The notes under the pieces are model-generated. The model was not told where the DNA came from and searched no databases. It saw only the letters and a program-made list of their open reading frames with translations. A stretch of DNA of 57,470 bases from Bacillota bacterium (GTDB lineage: Bacteria; Bacillota; Clostridia; DSM-8532): assembly GCA_022702935.2 (NCBI GenBank), contig JAKIML020000099.1, positions 1 to 57,470 on the forward strand, in the 5' to 3' direction. This document shows, piece by piece, positions 50,163 to 57,470 of this stretch (position 1 is its first letter; every line of letters starts with the position of its first letter). The position numbers were made by a program, and so were the translations under genes.

Positions 50163-50828
50163 TCATTGGACAATGAAAATGGTGTTTTTCTCAAAGAAGC
50201 CAAAAGCAAATCCTAATGTATAGAATATCGGTATATCTTTAAAAGCGCGATAGCTGGTTCTGTCAAGAAAATCGTTCAGGGTCAGTTCCTCAGTATATCC
50301 ATAAGGATTGACCACGGTTATCCTGTCATTGGGAATATCCATGCCCACAATGATGGAATAATGCAGCGTCCAGACATCATCCAACTTTGCTGCCCAGGCA
50401 AAGGGGACGGGCATCCCTTTGGACAGACTGGCATAGGCTTTTTCAATCAATTCATGGTCGTGTAAATAGCTGTAGAGTTTGGTCTCATATTGAGGAAACT
50501 GCTTGTTCATTTCATCACAAAAGGACTTGCCGGTGGAGGTAACCACCTTACCATATTGATTGAACAAGGAGGCCTCGGTAATTCCATTCCCGTTCCAGGT
50601 CGAAAACATCTCAATGACGGCATAGCCGCAGGAGATCTGCTGGGTGATAACCGGCACATTTTCCACAGAAACGGGCTGAGCGTACTCAGGACTTGTATAG
50701 AGATAAGATATGTCCGTCTTCAAAGTCTTGGTTTTCTGGTTCATGATAACCACTGCACTTATAATGATTAATAGTGCGGCAGCAAGCAAAATGCCCAGAG
50801 CGATAGCAATCCTTTTGATAAGTCGCAT
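50163..50828 (-). CDS. Membrane-anchored C39-like cysteine peptidase
   Basis: A 221-residue protein with an N-terminal signal anchor (about 7-29) and an extracytoplasmic papain-like domain of the Peptidase_C39_2 type. The oxyanion glutamine and nucleophile lie in VITQQISCGYAVIEM (Cys67), the catalytic His156 in VWTLHYSIIVGMD and Asn174 in VVNPYG. Unlike bacteriocin-exporting C39 peptidases it has no ABC transporter, so it probably cleaves or modifies an envelope substrate. GAGGTG precedes the ATG. It lies on its own, between the TrpB2 and flavoprotein genes. Confidence 0.88.
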   Translation of the reverse strand: MRLIKRIAIALGILLAAALLIIISAVVIMNQKTKTLKTDISYLYTSPEYAQPVSVENVPVITQQISCGYAVIEMFSTWNGNGITEASLFNQYGKVVTSTGKSFCDEMNKQFPQYETKLYSYLHDHELIEKAYASLSKGMPVPFAWAAKLDDVWTLHYSIIVGMDIPNDRITVVNPYGYTEELTLNDFLDRTSYRAFKDIPIFYTLGFAFGFFEKNTIFIVQ

Positions 50829-50924
50829 CTTACACCTCGCAACATTTGACCTTTTTCTTTCTTCCTAAATGTTTATTCATATATTGCACACAGCAATGTC
50901 CACAGATAAGAAAGATTATCACAC

Positions 50925-50957
50925 TATAAAGAAAGGCATGCCACCAGCATGCCTTTC
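50925..50957 (-). terminator. Rho-independent terminator of the trpB2 gene
   Basis: GAAAGGCATGC (50931-50941) pairs exactly with GCATGCCTTTC (50947-50957); TTTAT follows on the minus strand. Confidence 0.88.
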
Positions 50958-50986
50958 CTTAAAAGTACTTAAAAATGTCAATTCCA

Positions 50987-52348
50987 TTAAACCTGGGGAA
51001 GGGTCTTGAATCCCTCTTCCAGGAGTTCATCGGGGTACTCAAAATCCTCCAGTCTGCCGGAGGTAAACTCCTCATAGGCCTTCAGGTCGAAATTGCCATG
51101 GCCGCTCAAGCAGAACAGAATGCTCTTGGACTCCCCGGTTTCCTTACACTTCAGGGCCTCATCAATGGCCACCTTTATCGCGTGGGAGGATTCGGGAGCA
51201 GGCAGGATGAGCTCGGATTTTGCAAACTGGATGGCCGCCTTGAACACATCGGTCTGATGCACGGCGCGGGCTCCTATCAGCCCCTCATGATAAGCCTGGC
51301 TGACCAAAGCCGAATCACCATGGTAACGCAGACCACCGGCATGAATTCCGGGGGGCATAAAGCCATGGCCCAGGGTATACATTTGAACAATGGGCGTCAG
51401 ATGGGCCACGTCACTATAGTCATAAGCGAACTTACCCTTGGTGAGGGTGGGACATGCGGCAGGCTCAACAGCAATAATCTCGGTCTTCTTTCCCTCTTTA
51501 AGATTATCATACAGGAAGGGGAAGGCAATACCGCCAAAGTTACTGCCGCCGCCACAGCAGGCGATAACAGTATCGGGATATTCATCTATCTTCTCCATCT
51601 GCTTCCTGGCTTCAAGCCCAATGATGGTCTGATGCAGAATGACATGGTTCAGCACACTGCCAAGGGCGTAGTTGGTATCGCCATGGGTAGCAGCATCCTC
51701 AACGGCTTCACTGATGGCAATACCCAGGCTTCCCATGGAGTCGGGGTCCTTCGAAAGTACTGCACGACCGGCCTCGGTCAAATTGCTGGGGCTGGGATGA
51801 ACCTTGGCGCCATAGGCCTCCATGAGCAGCTTTCTGTAGGGCTTTTGCAGGGAGCTGACCTTGACCATGTAAACGGTACATTCCATACCAAAGAGCTGGG
51901 TGGCTACCGACAGAGCTGTCCCCCACTGTCCTGCACCGGTTTCAGTGGCAAGGCGCTTAATACCTGCCTTATGGTTATAATAAGCCTGGGGAATGGCCGT
52001 ATTGAGCTTATGGCTTCCCGATGGGTTGTTTCCTTCATACTTGTAATAAATACGTGCCGGGGTATCCAGAAGCTTCTCCAGGTTGTGGGCCCGACAAAGG
52101 GGCGACGGACGGAAGGCGCGATAGAGCTCTCTGACCTCCTCGGGAATGGGAATATAACGTTCATCAGACATCTCCTGCTTTATGAGTTCCTCTGGGAAAA
52201 TAGCCAGCATCTCATCGGGAGCAACAGGCTTCTTGGTCTGGGGATTTAAATAGGGACTCAGATTTTTAAGATCAGCCCGGATGTTGTACCAACTCTCAGG
52301 CAGCTCGTTTTCAGATAAATAGACGCGATAGGGTACGTTCTTACGCAT
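50987..52348 (-). CDS. trpB: Tryptophan synthase beta chain, TrpB2 type
   Basis: A 453-residue PLP enzyme that joins indole and serine to tryptophan. The PLP lysine is in [18 protein letters not shown], the substrate loop is [14 protein letters not shown], the phosphate-binding site is [10 protein letters not shown], and the conserved ending SGHGNFDL is present. The long N-terminus ([23 protein letters not shown]) marks the TrpB2 class, which works without a tight TrpA partner and is thought to salvage indole or to use O-phosphoserine. No trpA, trpC or other trp gene is in the window, in agreement with that. A strong promoter lies upstream. Confidence 0.95.
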   Translation of the reverse strand: MRKNVPYRVYLSENELPESWYNIRADLKNLSPYLNPQTKKPVAPDEMLAIFPEELIKQEMSDERYIPIPEEVRELYRAFRPSPLCRAHNLEKLLDTPARIYYKYEGNNPSGSHKLNTAIPQAYYNHKAGIKRLATETGAGQWGTALSVATQLFGMECTVYMVKVSSLQKPYRKLLMEAYGAKVHPSPSNLTEAGRAVLSKDPDSMGSLGIAISEAVEDAATHGDTNYALGSVLNHVILHQTIIGLEARKQMEKIDEYPDTVIACCGGGSNFGGIAFPFLYDNLKEGKKTEIIAVEPAACPTLTKGKFAYDYSDVAHLTPIVQMYTLGHGFMPPGIHAGGLRYHGDSALVSQAYHEGLIGARAVHQTDVFKAAIQFAKSELILPAPESSHAIKVAIDEALKCKETGESKSILFCLSGHGNFDLKAYEEFTSGRLEDFEYPDELLEEGFKTLPQV

Positions 52349-52445
52349 GTCATGTCTCCTCTCTTCTCTTGAATAGCTTCTCTCAACCTATCCTCATTTA
52401 TCACATCTTATTAATGACAACGGCGAAAAAGATTACTTTTGCTTT

Positions 52446-52475
52446 ATGATAATATCTTTGCTTTTGAAATGTCAA
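52446..52475 (-). promoter_or_regulatory. Sigma-A type promoter of trpB2
   Basis: On the minus strand TTGACA (52475-52470), 18-base spacer, TATCAT (52451-52446). No T-box or attenuator is evident in the leader of about 100 bases. Confidence 0.75.
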
Positions 52476-52611
52476 GCAAAAAAGGCATATGGACATGCCT
52501 CTCGATGTATCTGTTCAAAACATCTTCAGAGATAATAAAACCTGTAGGATGAACATCCTGCCCTTTTTCGCATAGTATGTACAATGACAACCTTTGGAAG
52601 GATGTTCTTTG

Positions 52612-53094
52612 ATGAGCCGTTATAACATGGACGTTTGTCCTAAATGGGTTAGATTCAGAAATCAGGAAGCAAGACCCATTCTCAATCACAATTGGGATGT
52701 CTGCCCGGATTGGGTCACTATTGGGAACCGTAAAACAACTTCAGTTGAAAATGCCAATACTCAGGAACAGCGTAAGGAAAAGCAAAAGCATGTGCATGAG
52801 TTTTTAGGCAGTACGAGACTGGCCGAGGGCGGCGATGAAAGGCATAATCATCGATTTGCCGGTATTACCGGAGAAGCCATACCCACCTCAAACAGGAATC
52901 ATATTCACAAGATCCTGGCAAAGACGGACTACGCCGATCACTTCCATGAGCTGGAGGATGTGACGGGTCCCGCCATTGATGTGGGTAATGGCAAGCATGT
53001 TCATTTTGTCAAAGGGAAAACAACGGTGAATGATGGGCATTGCCACAGATTCCAATTTGCCACCCTTATAGAAAGCCCCCTTCTCCCTCAATAA
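52612..53094 (+). CDS. YmaF-family protein with regularly spaced HxH motifs
   Basis: A 160-residue protein with no signal peptide. The N-terminus holds two copies of a DVCPxWV motif (7-13 and 29-35), 22 residues apart. From 60 onward six H-x-H pairs occur: 60/62, 78/80, 97/99, 110/112, 129/131 and 143/145, within HVHEFLGST, HNHRFAG, NHIHKI, HFHELEDVTGP, HVHFVKG and HCHRFQ. YmaF proteins of Bacillota carry this HxH repeat; function is unknown, and divalent-metal binding is inferred from the histidines. ATG 52612 follows GAAGGA by about nine bases. It is divergent from trpB2. Confidence 0.85.
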   Translation: MSRYNMDVCPKWVRFRNQEARPILNHNWDVCPDWVTIGNRKTTSVENANTQEQRKEKQKHVHEFLGSTRLAEGGDERHNHRFAGITGEAIPTSNRNHIHKILAKTDYADHFHELEDVTGPAIDVGNGKHVHFVKGKTTVNDGHCHRFQFATLIESPLLPQ

Positions 53095-53174
53095 GAATTA
53101 TTCCTTGGAAGGCTTTAAGCCTACCGGCACCCTACCCCCGCAAAGTGACCGTCCATCGGTCTCTTTCCTTATGC

Positions 53175-54131
53175 TCAGTTTTTCTGCCCGTAGGATTTTT
53201 GATTAAGAAGGCGAAGAATGAGCCATGAAATCAAACCCGAGAGGAGCATGACAAGATAGTCAACGGCGGCAAAAGGGAGGGTGCCAATGGGGCTAAAGAA
53301 AAAGCCCCGGCCATATTTGAACAGAACACCATTCATCAGAACCAATTCTCCCATGTACATGGCAAGGGTTGTCACAACGGCGGCAAGGCTGGGCAGCATC
53401 ACCGACCAGAAGCGTTTAAGGCCATAGAATATACAGCCCAGATACACGCCAAAGGTCACGCCGAAGACAATAAAGAACAGACTCATCAGGAAGGCTGAGA
53501 TGGCTGATATGTAGAGGGTTCCATTCCGGTAAAAGGCTGTAAAGCAAGCCAGGATGCACAAACCTACAAACACGGTCACACAGACGGCCTGGGCGATGAG
53601 GGGTTTTTTTCGGGATGTATCGTTTTCCTTAATCATGCGGGTGAAGCCATGGATTAAGCCAATGACCGTCAGCACGATAATCATGGCGATGATGTAAAAA
53701 TGCACCTTGAAGGCGGGGTTGTTTTCAGCGTAGATGGGCTCCCCTATGGCCCTGAGCACCTCTGGAGTTGCAATGCACAGGCTGTATTGCCAGCTTTCCA
53801 GAGGCAGCACTGTATACCCTTCTATAACCCTGAACTTTTCAAAGCCTGTCTCGGCCGCAAGAAAGATGCCCAGGCCCAATACGGAACCCACGGGCAGCGC
53901 ATACTTCTTAAACACCTTATATATCACAGGATAGAGGGCGGCAACCATGATGAGCGCAATGCAAATAGGTGTGTAAGGAATGATGTACTTAGGATAATCC
54001 TCGGACCTGACAGCACCTTTTTCAATGGCAAAGAGCAGGGTTTTAACACCCATATAAATCGGATAGCAAGAAACAAGAAGCAGGAATACCAGAGAGGACC
54101 AATAAAATACCCCATACTTATTTTTCATCAT
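53175..54131 (-). CDS. Multi-pass membrane protein downstream of blaR1-like gene
   Basis: A 318-residue protein with about seven hydrophobic segments. After an N-terminal segment there is an extracytoplasmic loop (about 35-55, ending with YPKYIIPYTPI), and a second loop around 100-135 with WQYSLCIATPEVLRAIGEPI. I do not recognise the family. Its ribosome binding site GAGGAG overlaps the end of the BlaR1-like gene, only about 10 bases away, so it is a third gene of that operon; a target or an accessory of the sensing system is possible. Two adjacent ATG codons (54131, 54128) and a GTG could start. Confidence 0.75.
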   Translation of the reverse strand: MMKNKYGVFYWSSLVFLLLVSCYPIYMGVKTLLFAIEKGAVRSEDYPKYIIPYTPICIALIMVAALYPVIYKVFKKYALPVGSVLGLGIFLAAETGFEKFRVIEGYTVLPLESWQYSLCIATPEVLRAIGEPIYAENNPAFKVHFYIIAMIIVLTVIGLIHGFTRMIKENDTSRKKPLIAQAVCVTVFVGLCILACFTAFYRNGTLYISAISAFLMSLFFIVFGVTFGVYLGCIFYGLKRFWSVMLPSLAAVVTTLAMYMGELVLMNGVLFKYGRGFFFSPIGTLPFAAVDYLVMLLSGLISWLILRLLNQKSYGQKN

Positions 54132-54140
54132 CACCACTCC

Positions 54141-55067
54141 TCACACAGCCGTGTTGGTCAGCAAAACCACGGCCAGCCACAAAATAAACAGTAAAAAGCA
54201 AAAACTGGATAACACAGTCATTCTTTTATAGGACAGGATTTTTTCGATGCGCGTTTTTAATCCGGCGCCTCCAAAAGCCGAGGCCAGCATGCTCTTATGG
54301 ACTTCACAGTTAACCAGAGCCAGGGCATAGGCCTTCTGCTCCTGAGGTTCCAGCCTTTTTATGACCTTTTCGTCACAGGATAGCTCCATATCAGCAAAGA
54401 AAGCCTTGAGCATCAGCCAAATCAAGGGATTGAACCAGTGAATACAGGCTGTTGCTATGGCCAATACCCGCCACAGATTATCAAGGCGGCGGATATGAAT
54501 GCGCTCATGCTGCAGAATATAGGGCAGATCCTCGTTGCGTATCCCCTCGGGCAGGATGATTCTAGGCTTTATAATACCGTATACCACCGGGGAATGGACT
54601 TTATGAGAAAGGTACTGGTTTTGGCCCAGGGGTATGACACCCCCTATCTCCCTTTTTGCCCTCCCATAGAAAAAGATGAAGGCCATGAGGGCAGCAAGAG
54701 CCATGATAAGCCATACTACCGAAACCAGTTCAAACACGCTTTCAAGTTGTTTTGTCTTATACTCAATAGGAAAGTAATCCTCTGCAGCCATGACAAAATT
54801 GGTATAGGTGAATTCCGACAGGGGTTGTTCCCTATAAAGGCGAACCGATCTGGAGGCAAGCCCGGAAATTATGTTCATCAGACTATACTTGCTGGCCCAT
54901 CCAAAAGGAACCCAAAAGCGAATGGCCGGAATAAGCCAGAGCAAATATGCGGCAAATCGCGGCAAAGCGCGTACCTTTCGCACAAGTAAAACAATGAGTC
55001 CTGCAAACGTACCCATAATACTCATATTTAAAACCCAGTAAAAGATTTCATCCAGCAAAGGCCTCAC
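54141..55067 (-). CDS. BlaR1-like M56 membrane metallopeptidase without beta-lactam sensor domain
   Basis: A 308-residue protein with four to five membrane segments. The zinc motif is HERIH (187-191), with the further conserved CDE in MELSCDEKVI (228-236). In BlaR1 and MecR1 this domain cleaves the repressor after a penicillin-binding C-terminal domain senses antibiotic; here the protein ends about residue 308 with a hydrophobic segment and no transpeptidase domain, so the stimulus must be something else. GTG 55067 overlaps the stop codon of the BlaI-like gene (GTGA), so the pair is translationally coupled. Confidence 0.93.
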   Translation of the reverse strand: MRPLLDEIFYWVLNMSIMGTFAGLIVLLVRKVRALPRFAAYLLWLIPAIRFWVPFGWASKYSLMNIISGLASRSVRLYREQPLSEFTYTNFVMAAEDYFPIEYKTKQLESVFELVSVVWLIMALAALMAFIFFYGRAKREIGGVIPLGQNQYLSHKVHSPVVYGIIKPRIILPEGIRNEDLPYILQHERIHIRRLDNLWRVLAIATACIHWFNPLIWLMLKAFFADMELSCDEKVIKRLEPQEQKAYALALVNCEVHKSMLASAFGGAGLKTRIEKILSYKRMTVLSSFCFLLFILWLAVVLLTNTAV

Positions 55068-55420
55068 CGCTTTTCTATCATCTTCCTCAATACGTCCAGC
55101 TCATCCTCAGACAGGTCGTCGTCCTCCAGCAGGGATGAAAACAAGGCACTTTTTGAGCCATTATACAACTTCTTGATCAGAGATTGGGTCTCGGCCTTGC
55201 GGATCTTTTCCCGGTCTACCAGAGCAGTACATATAAAATTGGGTTCGGTGCGCTGGATAACACACTTATCCACAAGCTTTTTAATGACGGTATAGGTGGT
55301 GTTTTTATTCCAGCCGTAACGCTGGTTGGCCGTGAGACTGAGCGCCTTGGCACTGACGGGCTCGCTTTCCCAAAGCAGGTCCATCAGCTTAAGCTCCCCC
55401 TCCGAAAGCTTGATTTCCAA
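55064..55420 (-). CDS. BlaI/MecI-family repressor
   Basis: A 118-residue winged-helix repressor (Penicillinase_R family). LSEGELKLMDLLWESEPVSA (5-24), KNTTYTVIKKLVDKC for the recognition helix, and a C-terminal dimerisation helix with SLIKKLYNGSKSALFSSLLEDDDLSEDELDVL are visible, quoted in parts. BlaI-type dimers are inactivated by cleavage near the junction, here likely by the BlaR1-like protease encoded next. Its own promoter is overlapped by TAGACTAT half-sites, so autoregulation is likely. Confidence 0.94.
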   Translation of the reverse strand: MEIKLSEGELKLMDLLWESEPVSAKALSLTANQRYGWNKNTTYTVIKKLVDKCVIQRTEPNFICTALVDREKIRKAETQSLIKKLYNGSKSALFSSLLEDDDLSEDELDVLRKMIEKR

Positions 55421-55458
55421 GGGTACTCCCCCCTTCCTGATTCCATACGGAATTAACG

Positions 55459-55497
55459 TAGACTATCTTTATAGTCTATACTATTATAATAGTCTAT
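55459..55497. promoter_or_regulatory. Candidate BlaI operator: array of ATAGTCTA half-sites
   Basis: TAGACTAT (55459-55466), four bases, ATAGTCTA (55471-55478) form a perfect inverted repeat; a third copy, ATAGTCTAT, lies at 55489-55497. The sites cover the -10 and spacer of the blaI promoter, so bound repressor would block transcription. Confidence 0.75.
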
Positions 55498-55506
55498 CAT
55501 TGTCAA
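55478..55506 (-). promoter_or_regulatory. Sigma-A type promoter of the blaI-blaR1-like operon
   Basis: On the minus strand TTGACA (55506-55501), 17-base spacer, TAGTAT (55483-55478). Confidence 0.78.
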
Positions 55507-55552
55507 GAATATCTTGATTAAGAGAAATTGAGGGATCCCTGGTTCATACCAG

Positions 55553-55574
55553 AAAAAAAGCGGGGTTTCCCCGC
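55553..55574 (-). terminator. Rho-independent terminator upstream of the blaI operon
   Basis: GCGGGG (55560-55565), loop TTT, CCCCGC (55569-55574); on the minus strand TTTTTTTCTG follows. It separates the blaI operon from the gene remnant upstream. Confidence 0.85.
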
Positions 55575-55596
55575 CTCGCATAATTGTTATGGCTGA

Positions 55597-55704
55597 TTTT
55601 TCCGTTGTCCGCCAACCTGCCAGTCTCACTGACCTGGCTCTGCCTTCGGGTTTTTCCGTTGCCCGCCAACCTGCCAGTCTCACTAACCTGGCTCTACTTT
55701 CGGA
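55597..55704. repeat. Two-copy tandem repeat with 54-base period
   Basis: Copies at 55597-55650 and 55651-55704, both containing CCGCCAACCTGCCAGTCTCA, differ at only a few positions. The period is a multiple of three, so the minus strand can be read as RLAGWRATEKPEG then RLAGWRTTEKSA in a 76-codon frame, but with no ribosome binding site I do not call it a gene. Confidence 0.85.
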
Positions 55705-55745
55705 TTTTTAAGGTGTCAGCCTCACCTATATCTATTATACCACAT

Positions 55746-55880
55746 TTATCCTTTGGTATATTTCTCTATAGTTCTCCGAATGTACTCTTCGATATCGATC
55801 TCACCGGCTAAAATTTGACGCCCCTCCTCCTCAAGCTCAGGAGGAATCTCAAAGCCTGATAATTCCGCCTCTTCTCTGCA
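55746..55880 (-). pseudogene. C-terminal remnant of an antitoxin-like (VbhA-type) or similar small protein
   Basis: A 44-codon open frame reads EEAELSGFEIPPELEEEGRQ and then ILAGEIDIEEYIRRTIEKY, ending TAA at 55746. A stop codon lies immediately upstream (55881-55883) and no start or ribosome binding site is present, so only a 3' end survives; the neighbouring frame upstream reads YQKELPINAEK, so a frameshift is possible. The pattern of a short helix, GFE-P, then 'AGEI-EE' resembles antitoxins that pair with Fic toxins, but no toxin is seen. Family resemblance is from memory only. Confidence 0.45.
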
Positions 55881-55907
55881 TTAATAGGCAATTCTTTCTG
55901 ATACAGG

Positions 55908-55924
55908 CCTAAGCCTGGCTTAGG
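55908..55924. repeat. 17-base palindrome after the DUF1801-like gene
   Basis: CCTAAGCC, central T, GGCTTAGG. It starts right after the stop codon of the DUF1801-like gene but has no T-run; its role is uncertain. Confidence 0.5.
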
Positions 55925-55927
55925 GCT

Positions 55928-56341
55928 TTAGGTATGGCTCCCTGTTTCATAGCACCATTGGGCAATCTCGGCAATGAGCTTAAGCGGCAATGGCTTGTCA
56001 TAAGGGAATTGAATAGCGCCCTTGCTCGTTTTGAACCCTACTAATCGGTCGGCAAAATGCTCAATGGCCCTATCGCCGGGGTATAGCCCAATATGCTTTT
56101 TGTGAGCGGCAAAATGAATGATATTATGCTTTTTCCAATAGGTGGGCATACTCCACGAGATCCGCTCCTCCGTATCAGGAATGGCTTTTTGCAGTGTTTC
56201 CCGCACCAAATTTAACAGGGGCTGAATCTCCCGGGGCTGTGCCAAGATATAGTCTTCTATGGTTGTGGGCTTTTCACCGCAAAAATGCTCTTGATTAAGT
56301 TTGGCGAACTCCCGGCCGCATTTGGGGCAAGTCCAGGACAT
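55928..56341 (-). CDS. DUF1801-like (iron-chaperone fold) protein with N-terminal zinc ribbon
   Basis: A 137-residue cytoplasmic protein. MSWTCPKCGREFAK (1-14) with a further Cys in EHFCGEK forms a small zinc-ribbon-like knuckle (Cys5, Cys8, then His19/Cys21). The rest, YILAQPREIQPLLNLVRETLQ, ERISWSMPTYWKK, NIIHFAAHKKHIGLYPG and TSKGAIQFPYDKPLPLKLI, quoted in parts, is typical of the DUF1801/YdhG fold, related to iron-binding frataxin-like proteins. Function unknown. AAAGGAG precedes its ATG. It is a single gene. Confidence 0.85.
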   Translation of the reverse strand: MSWTCPKCGREFAKLNQEHFCGEKPTTIEDYILAQPREIQPLLNLVRETLQKAIPDTEERISWSMPTYWKKHNIIHFAAHKKHIGLYPGDRAIEHFADRLVGFKTSKGAIQFPYDKPLPLKLIAEIAQWCYETGSHT

Positions 56342-56384
56342 AGGATCACTCCTTTTAACCAGAATGGGTTTTATTAAGCTTAGT

Positions 56385-57470
56385 TTACCACTTAATCGCC
56401 CTAATCAGTCGTTCAAGCATGGCCGCAACCTCGGCCCTGCTGGCAATGCCCTGCGGGTCAAACACATTACCGTTCTTGCCGTTTATCACACCGGCCCTGT
56501 ACATGGCCATAACGGCCTCTTTTGCAAAACCGCTGATATCGCCGGCATCGGCAAAGGAATGTTCACCGCTGTTCTGTTCATTGAGTTCAAGGCCCAGGTA
56601 TTGGAGGAAGTTGTACAGGATGACGGCAAGCTGTTCCCGGGTGACATAGGCATCGGCAAAGAATGAACCCTGGCCGTTGCCGCGGACAATGCCGTTCCGG
56701 GCCGCCCATTCCACATAACGGGCATAGAAGGCATCAAGATCCACATCCTTAAAGCTTTGGCCCGTATACTGCTCGGCAATAACGTCACAGAGCCTTCCTA
56801 ATACCGTAACAATCATGCCCCTGGTCATACCCAGAGCAGGGCTGAACCGATTGGCTCCCGTACCCTGGAACAGGCTTCTTGCGGCCACAAACTGGATATA
56901 TCCCTTCGCCCAATGGTTTTGAATATCGTTGAAGGACTGGGTATTATCCATAATACTGAATACGCAGGAACCCTTTAGCGGAATGACCATTCTGCCGCCG
57001 CCTGCCCAGGACAGCTTAACAAGGCTTGTGGAGCCATCCTCATGATGGATGACCGCAACAGTACCGCTGCCCGTATCCTCCATATCCATAAACACTATCA
57101 GATAGCCGTTGATAATCTCCACCCTCTGACCATCCACTAAGATGGTCACCGACGGATTTCCGTCCACCATCTCGATGACGATACGGATCTGGGCATTGCT
57201 GCTTCCTGCAAGATCGGCCACCGCACCGGCATCCAACACCACATCAAAGAGTGGCGTTGAAAGACCCAGTGAGCCGCTTAAGACCGCCAGGTATGCCATG
57301 CCGTCAGCCGGGAGGGTAAACACAAATCGTGTCTCATCACCCGTACCCCGTGCATTCAGCCATACCCGGTTCCCGCGTCCGACTTCATCTATGAGCTTTT
57401 TAATCGCTTCATTGGAAATCTCTGTGTAAGCCTGGCTGTTTGAACCATCCGAGCCGCTGCCGCCCGTGTT
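56385..57470 (-). CDS. SLH-domain surface protein, N-terminal part missing (runs off the window)
   Basis: The frame is open to the window edge, giving 361 codons without a start; a GTG at 57323 is internal. The visible N-terminal part begins with a Gly/Ser-rich linker (NTGGSGSDGSN) and continues with a beta-rich region (EAIKKLIDEVGRGNRVWLNA, VDGNPSVTILVDGQRVEI). Three SLH repeats close the protein: FNDIQNHWAKGYIQF, FKDVDLDAFYARYVEWAA and FADAGDISGFAKEAVMAMY, each with a TRG/TRE/SRAE box. It would be anchored to the cell wall by its C-terminus. The upstream extracellular function cannot be seen. Confidence 0.9.
   Translation of the reverse strand, partial: NTGGSGSDGSNSQAYTEISNEAIKKLIDEVGRGNRVWLNARGTGDETRFVFTLPADGMAYLAVLSGSLGLSTPLFDVVLDAGAVADLAGSSNAQIRIVIEMVDGNPSVTILVDGQRVEIINGYLIVFMDMEDTGSGTVAVIHHEDGSTSLVKLSWAGGGRMVIPLKGSCVFSIMDNTQSFNDIQNHWAKGYIQFVAARSLFQGTGANRFSPALGMTRGMIVTVLGRLCDVIAEQYTGQSFKDVDLDAFYARYVEWAARNGIVRGNGQGSFFADAYVTREQLAVILYNFLQYLGLELNEQNSGEHSFADAGDISGFAKEAVMAMYRAGVINGKNGNVFDPQGIASRAEVAAMLERLIRAIKW

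Noticed and set aside
50975-52249. 424-codon open frame on the plus strand opposite trpB2
   Set aside because: It is fully antisense to a well supported gene, resembles no family and has no ribosome binding site; such shadows are common in codon-biased genes.
55453-55683. 76-codon minus-strand frame across the tandem repeat
   Set aside because: It includes the blaI promoter, terminator and repeat, lacks a ribosome binding site and has no recognisable sequence.

Overview
The window is a chromosomal segment of a low-to-mid GC, spore-forming, fermentative member of the Clostridia (Bacillota). The evidence is spoIVA and CotF-type spore coat genes, pta-ackA for acetate formation, SLH-domain surface proteins, clostridial-type ribosomal/translation proteins, strong AGGAGG ribosome binding sites with some GTG and TTG starts, and sigma-A type promoters. 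I cannot assign genus or species. I saw no rRNA, tRNA, CRISPR array or prophage.

Layout. 1-280: apparent outer end of an IS256-type element. 280-4330: YyaL-type thioredoxin-domain protein, an unknown membrane protein, a YqeG-type HAD phosphatase and a ComFB protein. 4350-7510: translation/nucleotide block rpsB-tsf-pyrH-frr with a structured rpsB leader. 7586-12660: YedK/HMCES-type abasic-site protein, two-step MFS/tyrosine recombinase region, a small Cys-cluster protein and an M18 aminopeptidase with AT-hook-like N-terminus. 12877-15190: sporulation block (spoIVA and two CotF-like genes, divergent). 15219-20500: beta-propeller protein, SLH-GH18 surface protein, GntR/UTRA regulator, purB. 20785-29800: aminotransferase, DacF-type carboxypeptidase and the aromatic operon aroF-aroB-aroA-aroC-(chorismate mutase::aroE)-aroK. 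29893-37000: MFS exporter, aspartate kinase, pta-ackA, acyl-CoA synthetase. 37130-45204: transglutaminase/DUF58/MoxR operon and a MacB-type efflux operon. 45404-52350: MscS channel, chemoreceptor, tandem flavodoxin iron-sulfur protein, C39-like protease, TrpB2. 52612-57470: His-rich YmaF protein, BlaI/BlaR1-like pair plus membrane protein, a repeat and gene-remnant zone, a DUF1801-like protein and the C-terminal part of an SLH protein running off the window.

How genes work together. The aro operon carries six of the seven shikimate-pathway enzymes plus chorismate mutase (no 3-dehydroquinate dehydratase is seen); its promoter sits directly on a perfect 24-bp palindrome. Pta and AckA make ATP from acetyl-CoA. 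BlaI and BlaR1 probably form a protease-relieved repressor switch, but no beta-lactamase gene or beta-lactam sensor domain is present.

The most unusual signal is the chemoreceptor at 46503-48587. A short insert in its extracytoplasmic sensor region carries two D-x-V-S-S-A-T motifs, which look like the recognition sequence for ApbE-type covalent flavinylation. The gene just upstream on the same strand encodes a double flavodoxin/iron-sulfur flavoprotein. This suggests, but does not prove, a flavin-based redox-sensing chemoreceptor.
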